Source of the DNA: Chryseobacterium sp. 52 | Lineage (GTDB): Bacteria; Bacteroidota; Bacteroidia; Flavobacteriales; Weeksellaceae | Length of the DNA stretch: 64,000 nt | Reading direction: 5' to 3' | Assembly: GCF_002754245.1 (NCBI RefSeq) | Contig: NZ_PEEX01000001.1 | Coordinates: 4,754,001-4,818,000, forward strand | In this document: positions 34,900 to 45,400 of the stretch, piece by piece | Numbering within the stretch: the stretch's first letter is position 1 | Layout of the letters: each line of letters opens with the position of its first letter | Notes under the pieces: model-generated | The model's database searches: none | What the model was told of the DNA's origin: nothing | Seen by the model: only the letters and a program-made list of their open reading frames with translations | Program-made: the position numbers and the translations under genes

Positions 34900-35439
34900 A
34901 TGAAAAAGAATATCATTTATCTTGTCCTTATCATCATTATTGGTGTGGTAGCTTTTGTTCCCGGGGTAAAAGAATACCTCAGAGAACAGTTTTTCCCGAT
35001 CGCTACCATTGAAAATGCCGTCCATGTAAGTGAGGAAGATTATGACATTGAACTTAAAGGAATCAATGCACCGAGTACCAATCTTAAAAATTTTAAAAAC
35101 AAAGCCGTTTTCCTTAACTTCTGGGGAACATGGTGTCCGCCATGCAGAAAGGAATGGCCTACCATCCAAAAATTATATGACTCCCGAAAAGGAAATGTAG
35201 ATTTCGTTCTGATTGCGATGAATGACAAAGAAGAAGATGTAAGAAAGTTTTTAAAAGAGAATAATTATACCGTTCCTGTTTATATTGCACAAAGTCCCAT
35301 ATCTGAAAAAATTCTTCCAAAGGTTTTCCCCACCACTTTCCTTCTGGATAAAAACGGAAGAATCATCATAAAAGAAGATGCCTACAGAGATTGGAACACA
35401 GAGACTGTGCATCAGTTCATTGACAATATCATCAAGTAA
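34900..35439 (+). CDS. TlpA-like thiol:disulfide oxidoreductase
   Basis: 179 residues. An N-terminal membrane anchor (IIYLVLIIIIGVVAFVPG) exposes a thioredoxin domain to the periplasm. The active site is FLNFWGTWCPPCRKEWP (WCPPC at about residues 76-80) and the cis-Pro loop is VFPTTFLLDKNGRII. TlpA/ResA-type proteins reduce disulfides in the periplasm, for example in apo-cytochrome c. Located after another thioredoxin-like gene with a 44-nt gap, so the two may be co-transcribed with aroC. The true partner is not shown by context. Confidence 0.9.
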   Translation: MKKNIIYLVLIIIIGVVAFVPGVKEYLREQFFPIATIENAVHVSEEDYDIELKGINAPSTNLKNFKNKAVFLNFWGTWCPPCRKEWPTIQKLYDSRKGNVDFVLIAMNDKEEDVRKFLKENNYTVPVYIAQSPISEKILPKVFPTTFLLDKNGRIIIKEDAYRDWNTETVHQFIDNIIK

Positions 35440-35522
35440 TTTATTTAACTAAATTTTATAGTTTATTGGTATAAAATTTGCGAAATTTACTACGTTGAAA
35501 AATTTATTAAACTAAACACAAA

Positions 35523-35864
35523 ATGAAATATTCAAAATTGAATCTTGCAAAAGAAGCCATCAGCCATAAAGGCTTCGTAAAAAAAATCCCTGACATCTTC
35601 AGAATGGTAAAATTATGGAGAAAAGGTCTGTACCCGATGAGATCCATCGACATTATCCTTCCCCTTCTGGGAATTTTATACGTGATCTCCCCTATTGACC
35701 TTCTTCCTGAATTTGCGGTACCTGTATTAGGGGTTATGGATGACCTGGCGGTATTATCCCTGACAATTCCAAAACTGATCAAAGAAGTTGACAAGTTCTT
35801 GTTGTGGGAAGCCGAACAGAGGCTGAATGGTACAAAAGTAATCGACGCAGAAATTGTAAAATAA
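35523..35864 (+). CDS. YkvA-family (DUF1232) small membrane protein
   Basis: 113 residues. The DUF1232 core is at about residues 45-85: LLGILYVISPIDLLPEFAVPVLGVMDDLAVLSLTIPKL, with the diagnostic SPIDLLPE and DD pair. A basic N-terminal helix precedes two hydrophobic segments, and the C-terminus is charged. Function unknown in the family. It is a single gene with a terminator 25 nt downstream. Confidence 0.85.
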   Translation: MKYSKLNLAKEAISHKGFVKKIPDIFRMVKLWRKGLYPMRSIDIILPLLGILYVISPIDLLPEFAVPVLGVMDDLAVLSLTIPKLIKEVDKFLLWEAEQRLNGTKVIDAEIVK

Positions 35865-35888
35865 TAATTTACAGAAATACAATGTAAG

Positions 35889-35918
35889 CCATCCTGAGAA
35901 ATTTAGGATGGTTTTTTT
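35889..35918 (+). terminator. Terminator of the DUF1232 gene
   Basis: CCATCCT (35889-35895) pairs with AGGATGG (35905-35911), followed by seven Ts. Confidence 0.8.
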
Positions 35919-35962
35919 GTTTACAAATTGTTGATAAATTTTTAAGCCTTGTTTCAAATCCT

Positions 35963-35970
35963 TAAATTTG
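35963..35970 (+). promoter_or_regulatory. -7 promoter box of the pyrEF gene
   Basis: TAAATTTG, an exact TAnnTTTG match, 19 nt before the ATG. The best TTG upstream is not at the usual distance. Confidence 0.45.
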
Positions 35971-35989
35971 CAATATCTAATAAAAAATA

Positions 35990-37369
35990 ATGGAAAGTAA
36001 AAAAGAGTTTTTCTTAGAGTGCTACAAGCTGGGCATCATCAAATTCGGAAGGTTTACCTTAAAAAGCGGTATTGAAAGTCCGTTCTATGTAGACCTTAGA
36101 CCTTTGGCCTCAGACCCTAAAATCCTAAAAAATCTGGCTAATTATTTACTGGAAATGCTTCCATTGGATAATTTCGATTTAATCTGCGGAGTACCTTATG
36201 CAGCGCTTCCGATGGCTACTGCAATGTCTTTGGAAAGCTATATTCCATTAATTATTAAAAGAAAAGAAGCCAAGAGCTACGGGACTAAAAAACTGATCGA
36301 AGGAATTTATCAGAAAGGTCAGAACTGTCTTTTGGTAGAAGATGTGATCACTTCCGGAAAATCTCTTGTAGAAACCATTGCAGAAGTGGAACAGGAAGAC
36401 CTTAAAGTGGCTGATATTGTTGTAGTTCTCGACAGAGAGCAAGGGGGAAAACAGCTGCTTGAAAGCAAAGGCTACAGAGTTCATACCCTTTTCAATATTT
36501 CGGAAGTATGTACTATTCTTCAGGAAAACGGAGAGCTGTCTGATGAAGAAGTAAAGAGAATTCAGGATTTCCTGCAGGGGAATCATATTCAGTTTGAAGA
36601 AGTGACAAGAAGTTCTTACGAACAGAAACTGCAAAACGCTCAACATTCAGTGTCTAAGAAATTATTAGCAACTGCTCTGGAGAAAAAATCAAACCTGATT
36701 GCATCTGCTGATGTTACCACAACACAGGAATTGCTTGAACTTGCTGAAAAAGTAGGACCTCATGTTATTGCATTAAAAACGCATATTGATATTATTTCAG
36801 ATTTTGAATACGAAAAAACAATCGTTCCTTTAAAAGCATTGGCTGAAAAGCACAAGTTTTTATTAATGGAAGACAGAAAGTTTGCAGATATCGGTAATAC
36901 ACAGGAACTACAGTTTACCAGCGGTGTATTTAAAATTACAGACTGGGCAGATTTCGTTACATCACAGGTAATTGGAGGTTTTGAGTCATTAGACTGTTTC
37001 AAAAATGTAGGCGTTGTCGCTATTGTAGGTATGTCTTCCAAAGGTGCACTAACTACTGCCAGCTACCGTGAAGAAGCTCTAAAAGTAGCTTTATCCCATC
37101 CTAACGTTATTGGAGGTGTTTCACAGAATCAGATTCCTGAGGAATTGTTGCTTTTCACTCCGGGTGTTAACCTTGCAGATTCAGGAGATGGAAAAGGACA
37201 GCAGTACAACACTCCTGAACATGTTTTCAAAATGCTTCACACCGATTTTATTATTGTAGGAAGAGGAATTTACAAATCTGAAGATCCTGAAACGGCTGCC
37301 ATTACTTATAAGAATGAAGGCTGGAATGCTTATGTTAATTCTTTGCAAAAAAACGAGGTCCAGGGCTAA
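35990..37369 (+). CDS. pyrEF: Bifunctional orotate phosphoribosyltransferase / OMP decarboxylase
   Basis: Carries out the last two steps of UMP synthesis. The N-terminal OPRT (about residues 1-205) has the PRPP motif LLVEDVITSGKSLVETI. The C-terminal OMP decarboxylase (about residues 215-459) has LMEDRKFADIGNT, the DxKxxD-type catalytic segment, and a FIIVGRGIYKSEDPETAA phosphate-binding end. The domain order (OPRT then decarboxylase) is the same as in animal UMP synthase; most bacteria have separate pyrE and pyrF. The decarboxylase also resembles the eukaryotic-type group. Its own TAAATTTG box lies 19 nt upstream. Confidence 0.92.
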   Translation: MESKKEFFLECYKLGIIKFGRFTLKSGIESPFYVDLRPLASDPKILKNLANYLLEMLPLDNFDLICGVPYAALPMATAMSLESYIPLIIKRKEAKSYGTKKLIEGIYQKGQNCLLVEDVITSGKSLVETIAEVEQEDLKVADIVVVLDREQGGKQLLESKGYRVHTLFNISEVCTILQENGELSDEEVKRIQDFLQGNHIQFEEVTRSSYEQKLQNAQHSVSKKLLATALEKKSNLIASADVTTTQELLELAEKVGPHVIALKTHIDIISDFEYEKTIVPLKALAEKHKFLLMEDRKFADIGNTQELQFTSGVFKITDWADFVTSQVIGGFESLDCFKNVGVVAIVGMSSKGALTTASYREEALKVALSHPNVIGGVSQNQIPEELLLFTPGVNLADSGDGKGQQYNTPEHVFKMLHTDFIIVGRGIYKSEDPETAAITYKNEGWNAYVNSLQKNEVQG

Positions 37370-37398
37370 AATCCTGTTGAATATATTCAAAATAAGTT

Positions 37399-37406
37399 TA
37401 TATTTG
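37399..37406 (+). promoter_or_regulatory. -7 promoter box of the M1-like gene
   Basis: TATATTTG, an exact TAnnTTTG match, 17 nt before the TTG start. Confidence 0.45.
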
Positions 37407-37423
37407 GGCTTTATCACAGGATA

Positions 37424-40246
37424 TTGAAAAAGATCACCACATGCCTTGTTTTGTTTTGGGGAATTGTACAGGTTTCCGGGCAGAAAGACAGCATATATAT
37501 TGAAGCAAAATTATCTGCCGACAGAAAGACGCTGGAGGTTAATCAGGAAATTGTGTATTACAATCATTCCGACAAAGACCTGCAATCGGTGAAACTTCTC
37601 AATTGGGTTTCTGCTTATAATAAAAAAGGAACATCTCTGGTCTACAGAAAACTGGAAGACCGAAGCAGTGATCTTCATTTTGCAAAACCTGAACAGCTTG
37701 GCAAGCTTCTGGATCTGCAAATCAGAAATCCGTCACAGCAGCCTATTGTTGTGAATTCCAATTCAGATGAGAATCTTTTTCTTCCTCTGACAGAGGCTTT
37801 AAAGCCTGGTGAAAGTATTAAACTACAGCTACAATACAGAATGCACCTTCCCGATACGAAATTTACGGGTTACGGTACATCTGATAAAAGTACAGCATTA
37901 AAATATTTCTTTATTGTTCCGGATCATTTTGATCCGGACAATATTTCCAAAAGAAACTATCATGATATTGAGGAATCAGTGAGTTTCAATACTTTCTGGA
38001 CTGTCAATTTCGACCTTCCTCCCAACTATTTTATCGAAGGTAATCTGCCGCAGATTCAAATGAATTCATTTAATGGTTATCTGGATTCTGATCCTGAATT
38101 TGTTATCTCACAAAATGGTCTTCCTTCCATCAAAGTAAATGTGGATGGAGCAGATACAGAGATCAAGTTCGGATATAATCTGAAGCCTGAAGAAAAACAG
38201 AATCTTGAATTCTACCTGCCGTTGCATTTAAAATTCATTAAAGAAAAAATCGGCTTTCTTCCTAAAAATCTTTTTATTTCGGATAAATTCAGATCATCAG
38301 AAGATTTTTTCGGAAATAATGATATCGCATTCTGGAAATTCAGATTTCAGCTGTTTACCGATGCTGAAAAAACGGATCTTGATTATTTCGGGATCATCGC
38401 AAAAAAAATCCTTGACGAAAGTATTATTGCAGATAAGCAGAAAAATCACTGGTTTAAAAACGGTTTAAAATCATATCTGGAAATCCAGTACCTTCAAAAA
38501 TTCTATAAAGACACCAAGTTATTGGGTACTTTGCCGGAGACGCGCATTTTTGGAGTAAAGCCACTGAAATTATTTCATGCATCCCAAGTGAAACTTATTG
38601 ACCGTTACGGTCTGTCATATCAGTATATTATGTCTCAAAACCTTGATCAGAAGATCAGCGAGAACTTTACGGTTTTGAGTAACTTTAATGATATGGCTGT
38701 CAGCAGTTTTGAAACCGGAAGTCTATTCAATTATACGGCTGAAAAAATGGGGTATGATAATTTCAACAGCATTTTGAAAGATTATATTTCCAAAAATACA
38801 GACCGAAAGATCAATCCTGAAGAATTTCTGAAGGAACTGGCTGAAAAGGACAAGACCTCAGGATATCTCACCAATTTTTTGAAGCAGAAAAACAGAGTGA
38901 ATTTCACCCTGAAAAACATCAAAAAAGAGGAAGATTCTTTACATATCAGAATCGGTAAAAATACAGATGCTCCTATTCCTTTCAAACTCGAAACACAAAC
39001 GAGTGAGGGTGAAAAAAAATCCTATTGGATAGAAACGGAAGAAAATGAAAGAATCAAAAACTTTTCTCTTCCTGCTTCAGAGGACATCCACAAAGTGACT
39101 CTTAACAGTGATTATATTTTCCCGGAATCTAAATACCGAGACAACTTTTTATATGCAAAAGGTCTGTTTTCGAATACAAAGAAAATAAAATTCAAACTTA
39201 TTAAGGATATTCCAAATCCTGAATACAACGAAATATACATCAGTCCAAGGGTACGTTTTAACAATACCTATGATAAGTTTCTTCTGGGAGTCAATTTAAA
39301 AAACCAGTCTTTCTTCGACCAGAAATTTTTGTATTCCTTTACCCCAACTTACAGTACCGGAACCGGAAAATTGACGGGATCAGGAGCTGTATCCTACTCT
39401 TTCCTTCCTGCTGAAAGTATTTTCAGAAGCATCACTTTTGGGGTATCGGGCTCTTATTTCCACTATGATTACGGATTGGCTTACAGAAAAGGTTCAATAT
39501 TTTCCAGTTTCAGCTTTAGAAAAAATCCGAGAAGCACGGTCAGCAGAAGTATCGGCTTTTCTTATAATTACTTGGAAAGAGACCTGAATTCCCGCATGAT
39601 TGCCAATAGAGATTATGGAAAATATAATCTTTGGACCGCAGGATATGGATACAGTGACAGCCAGATGATTCATGAAAAAAGTTTAAGCTTAAGTGCTCAG
39701 GGCATGGAAGATTTCAACAAAATAACTGCTGAAGGATTTTACAGATGGGAATTTGCTCCAAAGCAAAAACTAAGTCTTAGGCTATTTGCAGGTTATTTTG
39801 TAAGAAATGATACCCGAAATAATATGTTCAACTATGGAATTTCAAGGGTATCCAACTATTCTTTCTCTTATAATCTTTTGGGTGAAAGTGCTAACAGCGG
39901 ACTTTTGTCACAACAGTTTATCCTGGCTGACGGAGGTTTTAAATCTTTTATTCCGGGATCTGTCAATCAATGGATCACTTCCATGAATGTAGACTCCAGT
40001 GTCTGGAAGATATTTCATGTATATGCAGATGCGGGGATCTATAAAAACAAAAACCGTTCTGCAGAATTTATTTGGGACACTGGTATCAAAGTAAGAGTGA
40101 TTCCTGATTTTCTTGAAGTTTATTTCCCTATACAATCGTCCTTAGGTTTTGAACCTTCTTTTAAAGATTATGCAAAACGCATCAGATATACCTTAGTCCT
40201 CAATCTTGGTGCAGTGATCAATGCTGCCAGAAGAGGATGGTACTAA
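37424..40246 (+). CDS. Large secreted M1-peptidase-like protein without zinc motif
   Basis: 940 residues, with a signal peptide (MKKITTCLVLFWGIVQVSGQ) and a TTG start. The N-terminal 450 residues follow the M1 aminopeptidase layout: a beta-sandwich (YIEAKLSADRKTLEVNQEIVYYNHSD) then a catalytic-like helical domain. At the place of the HExxH-x18-E motif I see no HExxH; the segment NHWFKNGLKSYLE lines up with WLNEGLAxYxE but has K-N in place of N-E. The C-terminal 400 residues look like an outer-membrane beta-barrel (alternating short strands, aromatic belts, SFSFRKNPRSTVSRSIGFSY). It is probably an inactive relative fused to a barrel. Confidence 0.7.
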   Translation: MKKITTCLVLFWGIVQVSGQKDSIYIEAKLSADRKTLEVNQEIVYYNHSDKDLQSVKLLNWVSAYNKKGTSLVYRKLEDRSSDLHFAKPEQLGKLLDLQIRNPSQQPIVVNSNSDENLFLPLTEALKPGESIKLQLQYRMHLPDTKFTGYGTSDKSTALKYFFIVPDHFDPDNISKRNYHDIEESVSFNTFWTVNFDLPPNYFIEGNLPQIQMNSFNGYLDSDPEFVISQNGLPSIKVNVDGADTEIKFGYNLKPEEKQNLEFYLPLHLKFIKEKIGFLPKNLFISDKFRSSEDFFGNNDIAFWKFRFQLFTDAEKTDLDYFGIIAKKILDESIIADKQKNHWFKNGLKSYLEIQYLQKFYKDTKLLGTLPETRIFGVKPLKLFHASQVKLIDRYGLSYQYIMSQNLDQKISENFTVLSNFNDMAVSSFETGSLFNYTAEKMGYDNFNSILKDYISKNTDRKINPEEFLKELAEKDKTSGYLTNFLKQKNRVNFTLKNIKKEEDSLHIRIGKNTDAPIPFKLETQTSEGEKKSYWIETEENERIKNFSLPASEDIHKVTLNSDYIFPESKYRDNFLYAKGLFSNTKKIKFKLIKDIPNPEYNEIYISPRVRFNNTYDKFLLGVNLKNQSFFDQKFLYSFTPTYSTGTGKLTGSGAVSYSFLPAESIFRSITFGVSGSYFHYDYGLAYRKGSIFSSFSFRKNPRSTVSRSIGFSYNYLERDLNSRMIANRDYGKYNLWTAGYGYSDSQMIHEKSLSLSAQGMEDFNKITAEGFYRWEFAPKQKLSLRLFAGYFVRNDTRNNMFNYGISRVSNYSFSYNLLGESANSGLLSQQFILADGGFKSFIPGSVNQWITSMNVDSSVWKIFHVYADAGIYKNKNRSAEFIWDTGIKVRVIPDFLEVYFPIQSSLGFEPSFKDYAKRIRYTLVLNLGAVINAARRGWY

Positions 40247-40252
40247 ATAAAA

Positions 40253-40277
40253 AAACAGCTGTAAAATACAGCTGTTT
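40253..40277 (+). terminator. Terminator of the M1-like gene
   Basis: An 11-bp perfect stem AAACAGCTGTA/TACAGCTGTTT around loop AAA, 6 nt past the stop. The gap from here to 40500 is AT-rich with no gene seen. Confidence 0.75.
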
Positions 40278-40500
40278 CTTTTAACATATTATATTGAAAA
40301 CTAACTTTTAATTTTTTGCGTAAGGTTCAGGCAAAGTCTGACTAAGATTTCTATCTATATTCTATAGATATCAAAAACAGTACCACAAAAATCAAAATAT
40401 TAGCAAAAAATAACCATCAAAACAAAATATTAAACATCTCTTTTAACATATTGACTGTAATATTTTAAACAAAATCTTATTATTAGAGTTAATATTATAA

Positions 40501-40534
40501 AAAAACTCCGGCCATTTCTTCGAAATGGCCGGAG
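40501..40534 (-). terminator. Terminator of the 40562 T9SS gene
   Basis: A 13-bp perfect stem CTCCGGCCATTTC/GAAATGGCCGGAG with loop TTC. The A run at 40501-40505 gives the T tail on the minus strand. Confidence 0.8.
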
Positions 40535-40561
40535 CGTATATCTTTTAAAAAAACTAAGAAA

Positions 40562-41422
40562 TTAGTCTTTTAAGATCTTCTGAGATACAGGCTCGTTGTT
40601 TACAGTTCCTGTTACGATATAATTTCCTTTTGCTAGTTCAGCAACATTTACAGTTCCATCCTGTTTTACAGAAGCAGACTTCACTACCTGTCCAAACATA
40701 TTGTAAACTTTCACATCTTTCACATCAGCTCCGAAAGTAATCTCGTCACTCTTCACGAAAGTATTTTTTACGAAGTTTAATTTCGTCTTAAAGTTTTCAG
40801 AGGTACCCAATGCGCCATTTGTTGCTGTCCCTGTAATTATTACATCATCTAAACTAAAAGTTCCTCCAGTAGCTTCAGAACCGTAAAAGTAAAATCTAAG
40901 AGTTACAGGAGAAGTAACATTGGAAATAGCAGGTGTTATTGTATTTCCGGTTTGACCTGCACAAGATGTACAGTCATTTACAAAATGAAATTCATTTGTA
41001 CCCACCACTTCCAATTCTGCATTAGCAGGATTAATAGAAGCAGGAATATTAGAAGCATAAGAATCAGCATTTGATCTTACAGTATAAGATCTTGGACCAG
41101 TACCAGATCTTTGACTTCTAAAAGAAACAGATGATACAGATAGAGATACTCCAGCATTCGGAGTTACAGTAACTTGTAAATATTTTGTTACATCTGGGGT
41201 AGTGGATGTTGGAGCTCCACTATGGGCAAATCTATTTCCAGTAGTAGTTTGAGTGTAACCAGTTGTTGTAAAATTTCCAGCGGCAACGTTAGTACTTCCT
41301 GCTCCTGCTACAGCTCCTGTTGTAGGTGGTGGTGTTCCTTCAAAATCATAAGTCGCAGTAAAACTTTGTGCGTTCATCATGGATAGCGTCGCTAATCCTA
41401 AAATAGTAAAGATTTTTTTCAT
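40562..41422 (-). CDS. Secreted T9SS cargo protein with type A sorting domain
   Basis: 286 residues. Signal peptide MKKIFTILGLATLSMMNAQ (start at the ATG at 41422; upstream in-frame extension lacks a signal peptide). The middle is a Thr/Ser/Gly-rich beta-sandwich region of a kind seen in secreted adhesins (SSVSFRSQRSGTGPRSYTVR, VTLRFYFYGSEATGGTFSLDDVIITG). The C-terminal about 75 residues form a type A sorting domain for the T9SS: VKVYNMFGQVVKSASVKQDG followed by KGNYIVTGTV. It is exported through the outer membrane and probably anchored. Its neighbour at 41511 has the same domain plan, so the two are probably paralogues. Confidence 0.85.
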   Translation of the reverse strand: MKKIFTILGLATLSMMNAQSFTATYDFEGTPPPTTGAVAGAGSTNVAAGNFTTTGYTQTTTGNRFAHSGAPTSTTPDVTKYLQVTVTPNAGVSLSVSSVSFRSQRSGTGPRSYTVRSNADSYASNIPASINPANAELEVVGTNEFHFVNDCTSCAGQTGNTITPAISNVTSPVTLRFYFYGSEATGGTFSLDDVIITGTATNGALGTSENFKTKLNFVKNTFVKSDEITFGADVKDVKVYNMFGQVVKSASVKQDGTVNVAELAKGNYIVTGTVNNEPVSQKILKD

Positions 41423-41456
41423 TATAAAAAGTTTTAAATTTATGGGGTAAAAGTAC

Positions 41457-41487
41457 AAAAAAACCGTCATTATATTAAAATGACGGT
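41457..41487 (-). terminator. Terminator of the 41511 T9SS gene
   Basis: ACCGTCATT (41463-41471) pairs with AATGACGGT (41479-41487). The minus-strand T tail comes from the A run at 41457-41463. Confidence 0.75.
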
Positions 41488-41510
41488 ATATAATTAACAA
41501 TTTATTAAAG

Positions 41511-42266
41511 TTACTTTTTTATAATCTTCTCAGAAACCGCATTACCATTAACATTTCCGGTAACAATATAAATCCCTTTATGAAGATCTATTACATTTAA
41601 AGTTCCGTTTTCAACAACAGAAGCAGTTTTAACCAACTGTCCGTTAATATTGAAAATTTTCACATCAGATTTTGTTCCAAAATAGATTTCATGATCTACT
41701 GAAGTATTTTTAACAAAACTTACAGCTTTAGTTTTAGCATCATTAACAGTAAGAGAACCTTGAGTTACTAATTTAATATCATCAAGGAAAAATCTTCTTC
41801 CTCCCGCTGCTGAAGCAAATTTAAGTTTTGTTGCGGCTGTCCCTCCTATAATATTAACTGTATAAGTGGAGAATGTTGAATTTGTAAGCGTAAAGCTACT
41901 TGTTCCATTAAGGCTACCTCCACCAGTGATTGTAACAGTTAATGCCGTGTTATCTGTACTAAATCCAGCAGCTCTGAAAGTTAGAGTTGCATTACCTGCA
42001 AGCCCTGTTAATGCAGGAGTTGTAACAGAACCGGCACTACCTCCCGAACCTGATTTTATACACTGTGCTCCTCCACCAGAAGCTCCAAATACCCAACCTG
42101 CAGTTGTATAAGTACTTAATGATTTTGTACCTACATTTCCAGTCCAAGAATCATCATTTCCACCTGTACCATCTAAATCATCAAATGTTGCATTAAAAAC
42201 AGTAGTTTGAGCAAACGCAGCAACAGCAAATACGGCAGTTGCAACTAACGAGTAAAATTTTTTCAT
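41511..42266 (-). CDS. Secreted T9SS cargo protein, paralogue of the next gene
   Basis: 251 residues with signal peptide MKKFYSLVATAVFAVAAFA. The body shares the phrasing of the 40562 protein: a beta-sandwich with DDIKLVTQGSLTV preceding the sorting domain VKIFNINGQLVKTASVVENG and KGIYIVTGNVNGNAVSEKIIKK. The domain is shorter by about 35 residues. The pair lies head to tail on the minus strand and each has its own terminator, so they can be expressed independently. Target unknown; surface adhesion or fibre-like roles are typical for such small cargo. Confidence 0.85.
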   Translation of the reverse strand: MKKFYSLVATAVFAVAAFAQTTVFNATFDDLDGTGGNDDSWTGNVGTKSLSTYTTAGWVFGASGGGAQCIKSGSGGSAGSVTTPALTGLAGNATLTFRAAGFSTDNTALTVTITGGGSLNGTSSFTLTNSTFSTYTVNIIGGTAATKLKFASAAGGRRFFLDDIKLVTQGSLTVNDAKTKAVSFVKNTSVDHEIYFGTKSDVKIFNINGQLVKTASVVENGTLNVIDLHKGIYIVTGNVNGNAVSEKIIKK

Positions 42267-42407
42267 GAGTGTAAAATTTAATTATTAATAATTTACAGTG
42301 TAAAATTACCAGTAATTTTCACGGATTTACAATAATTAGATTAATTTTCTGTTAATAATGTTAAACTCATTTCCGTTAACATTTTTTAGCTATTTTTACG
42401 AATTATT

Positions 42408-45400
42408 TTGAAAGGCTTGCGCAATTTTTTTCTTCTGATCGGTTTATTTTTCATGGGCATTTTTTCGGCTCATGCACAAATATTTTCGTGGAAAAATCCA
42501 AACATTCCCGAAGACAGTATTAAAAAAGACAGTATCCTTGCCGCAAGATTTGAGCAGGATATTTTTGCAAAGGACACCCTGGATTTTGTAAGAACCAATA
42601 ACAAAATAATTGTAGACGAAGCTGTACTTGCTAAAAACGACAAGAAAAGATTTTTAGGAGAACTGAACTCCAAAGGTTCCATTATCCGTGGAATTACCTT
42701 CGGAAATAATCAGGGGCAATCTGTACAGAGCTCCATGGATCTTCAGATTTCAGGAAGGCTTTCAAAGGACGTTACTATTTTGGCGAGTATTTCAGATCAC
42801 AATCTTCCTATCCAGGCTGATGGTTATACACAAACGCTTGAAGAATTTGATAAGATTTACATGCAGCTTAATATTAAGGATAAATCTATTCTTAGAGCAG
42901 GTCATCTCGATCTTTTAGAATCTAAAACTTATTTTGCAAAATTCCAGAGAAGGAGTATGGGACTTCAGTTTCAGACCGAATTCGGAAAAGATAACAAAAC
43001 GTTTGTAGATGTTTCGATGGGTGTTGCACGAAGTGAATTCCACAGGGTCCGTTTTCAGGGGGTGGAAGGTAACCAGGGACCTTACCGTCTGACGGGTAAA
43101 AACGGCGAGCAGTTTATCACACTTATTTCAGGTTCTGAGCAGGTGTTTATTGACGGTATTTTGATGAAGCGTGGAGAAAATCAGGATTACATCATTAACT
43201 ACAATACCGGAGAAGTAACATTTACCAGTTTCCGACCTATTTTCCAGCAAAATTTCATTACCATTTCCTATAACTATACGAACAGAAATTACTCCCGATA
43301 TTTATTTACCGGAAAGGTGGAACACCAGAGGGAAAAGTTCAAAATAGGCATGAACTGGTTTATGGAAAATGACAACAAAAATGCACCCCTTTCTTTAAAT
43401 CTTTCCAAAGAAGATGAGCAGATCCTTGCCAATGCGGGTAATGATCCCAATTTGATGTATGCCCCATCGGGTGTTGTTATGGCCTATGATGTTAATAAGA
43501 TCCTATACCGATTAAACCCTGCCGGGAATTTCTACGAATTTTCCACAGATCAGAACGAAACGCTTTATCAGGTTTCTTTTACTTATTTTGGAGTCAATCA
43601 GGGGGATTATAAGATTACCCAAACAACCAACAATGGTCGTGTATTCGAGTATGTAGGTAATAACATGGGAGATTACAAAGCCGTGAGAAAACTTCCTTCG
43701 CCTCAGAAGTCACAGGTATATTCAGTCAATTCCGAATACCTTTTAAAAGAAGGAAAAATAGGAGCTGATTTCTCACTGAGTAATTATGATCTGAATCTTT
43801 TTTCATCCAAAGATGCAGCTCAAAATATGGGATATGCCTGGCGTATTTTTGGAAATAAAACTTTCACGAAAAGCACCTGGAAAGGTACTCCAAGTTTTGA
43901 ATACCAATACATTGATAAGCAGTTCCACATTTTAGACCGTATCAATGATGTAGAATTTTCAAGGGACTTTAACCTGGTACAGGAATTTAGCCAGAGAACG
44001 CAAAACAGGTTTATCTTCAGCTTTTTAAATAAATGGAATAATAAATCCACCTTAAATTACAGAGTCAATTATCTTGATGAGCAGGATACTTATAAAGGGA
44101 TTAAAAATGATCTGGATTTTGGCTGGATCACAGGAAAATTTTTCACGAAAGGAAACCTGTCTTATCTTAATACGAATGCTACACTTCAGGATACCAAATT
44201 TATCCGAGGTGGCGCGTCTACAGAATTTACAGGCAAAAAAGGAAGCTGGGCGATTGGAGGCAGCATGGAACATAATGAGAAGAAGTACAATGATACTCAG
44301 CTTATGGATGTTACCAGTTTCAGCTGGAAGGAGATTTTTGTTCAGAAAAAGATTGGGGACAGTACACGTACCAAGCTTCTTGCAAAGGTGTACATGAGAG
44401 ACAATGACTCCGTACGAAACAACAGACTGGAGAATATGAATAATATTCTGGGAATCATGGCAGAAAGTCAGCTTATTAAAACGGAGAAAACGACTTTAAA
44501 TGCCTTGATCCATTACCGAAAATTCTTCTACCAAAGTAATGAAGCTAATATGACCCGTAATAATGATTTTGTGGTAGGAAATATTCTGTACAACCAACAG
44601 CTTTTCAGAAATGGAATGCGCCTCCAGGCATTCTATGAACTTGGAAACGGACAGGAAGCACAAAGAGAATTCCAGTATCTTAAAGTCACTGACGGACAGG
44701 GTGTTTACAAATGGACGGATTACAACGGAGACGGAATTCAGCAGCTTGATGAATTTGAAATTGCAGAATATTCTGACTTGGCACAGTATATCAGAATTTA
44801 CACCAATTCTGTACGGTATATTGCTTCCAATAAAAATAAAATTCAGCTGGCATTATTTGTCAACCCATCCATTGTTTTCAATTCTGAAAATGCATTTTTA
44901 AAGCGCTGGAATTTTAATATTTCATTAAATTCACAAAATTCATTCTATAAAGAAGATAAAGTTCTGGTCCTGAATCCTTTTGAAAAGAACAGCAATCAGA
45001 TCCTTAAAAATCAGAATATTTTGGCTTCAGTACAGTTTAATCCTACTGAAAAATCCGGTTGGAATGGAAATTACCGCTTCATAACGAACGACAACCTCAT
45101 CAATGCTAATTTCAGCAACGAAGAACGTGAGCAGACCTCTCACTTTGTCAATGTAGGATACTGGTTCAATAAAGAATTCAGAGTCGATTGGGAAAATTCC
45201 GTTCACGATGTTAAAAACTCATCACAGCTATTTGCAACAAGAGATTACCGTTTGAATAATGTTGAAACGAAACCAAAGGCAACTTATAAATTTACAGACG
45301 CCATTCAATCTGAATTATCTTCTGCATACCGTCAAAAAAAGAGAATAGACGGCGAAGAATTATTGAAAGCTTTTGACGTTACAGGTACTATTCAATGGGA

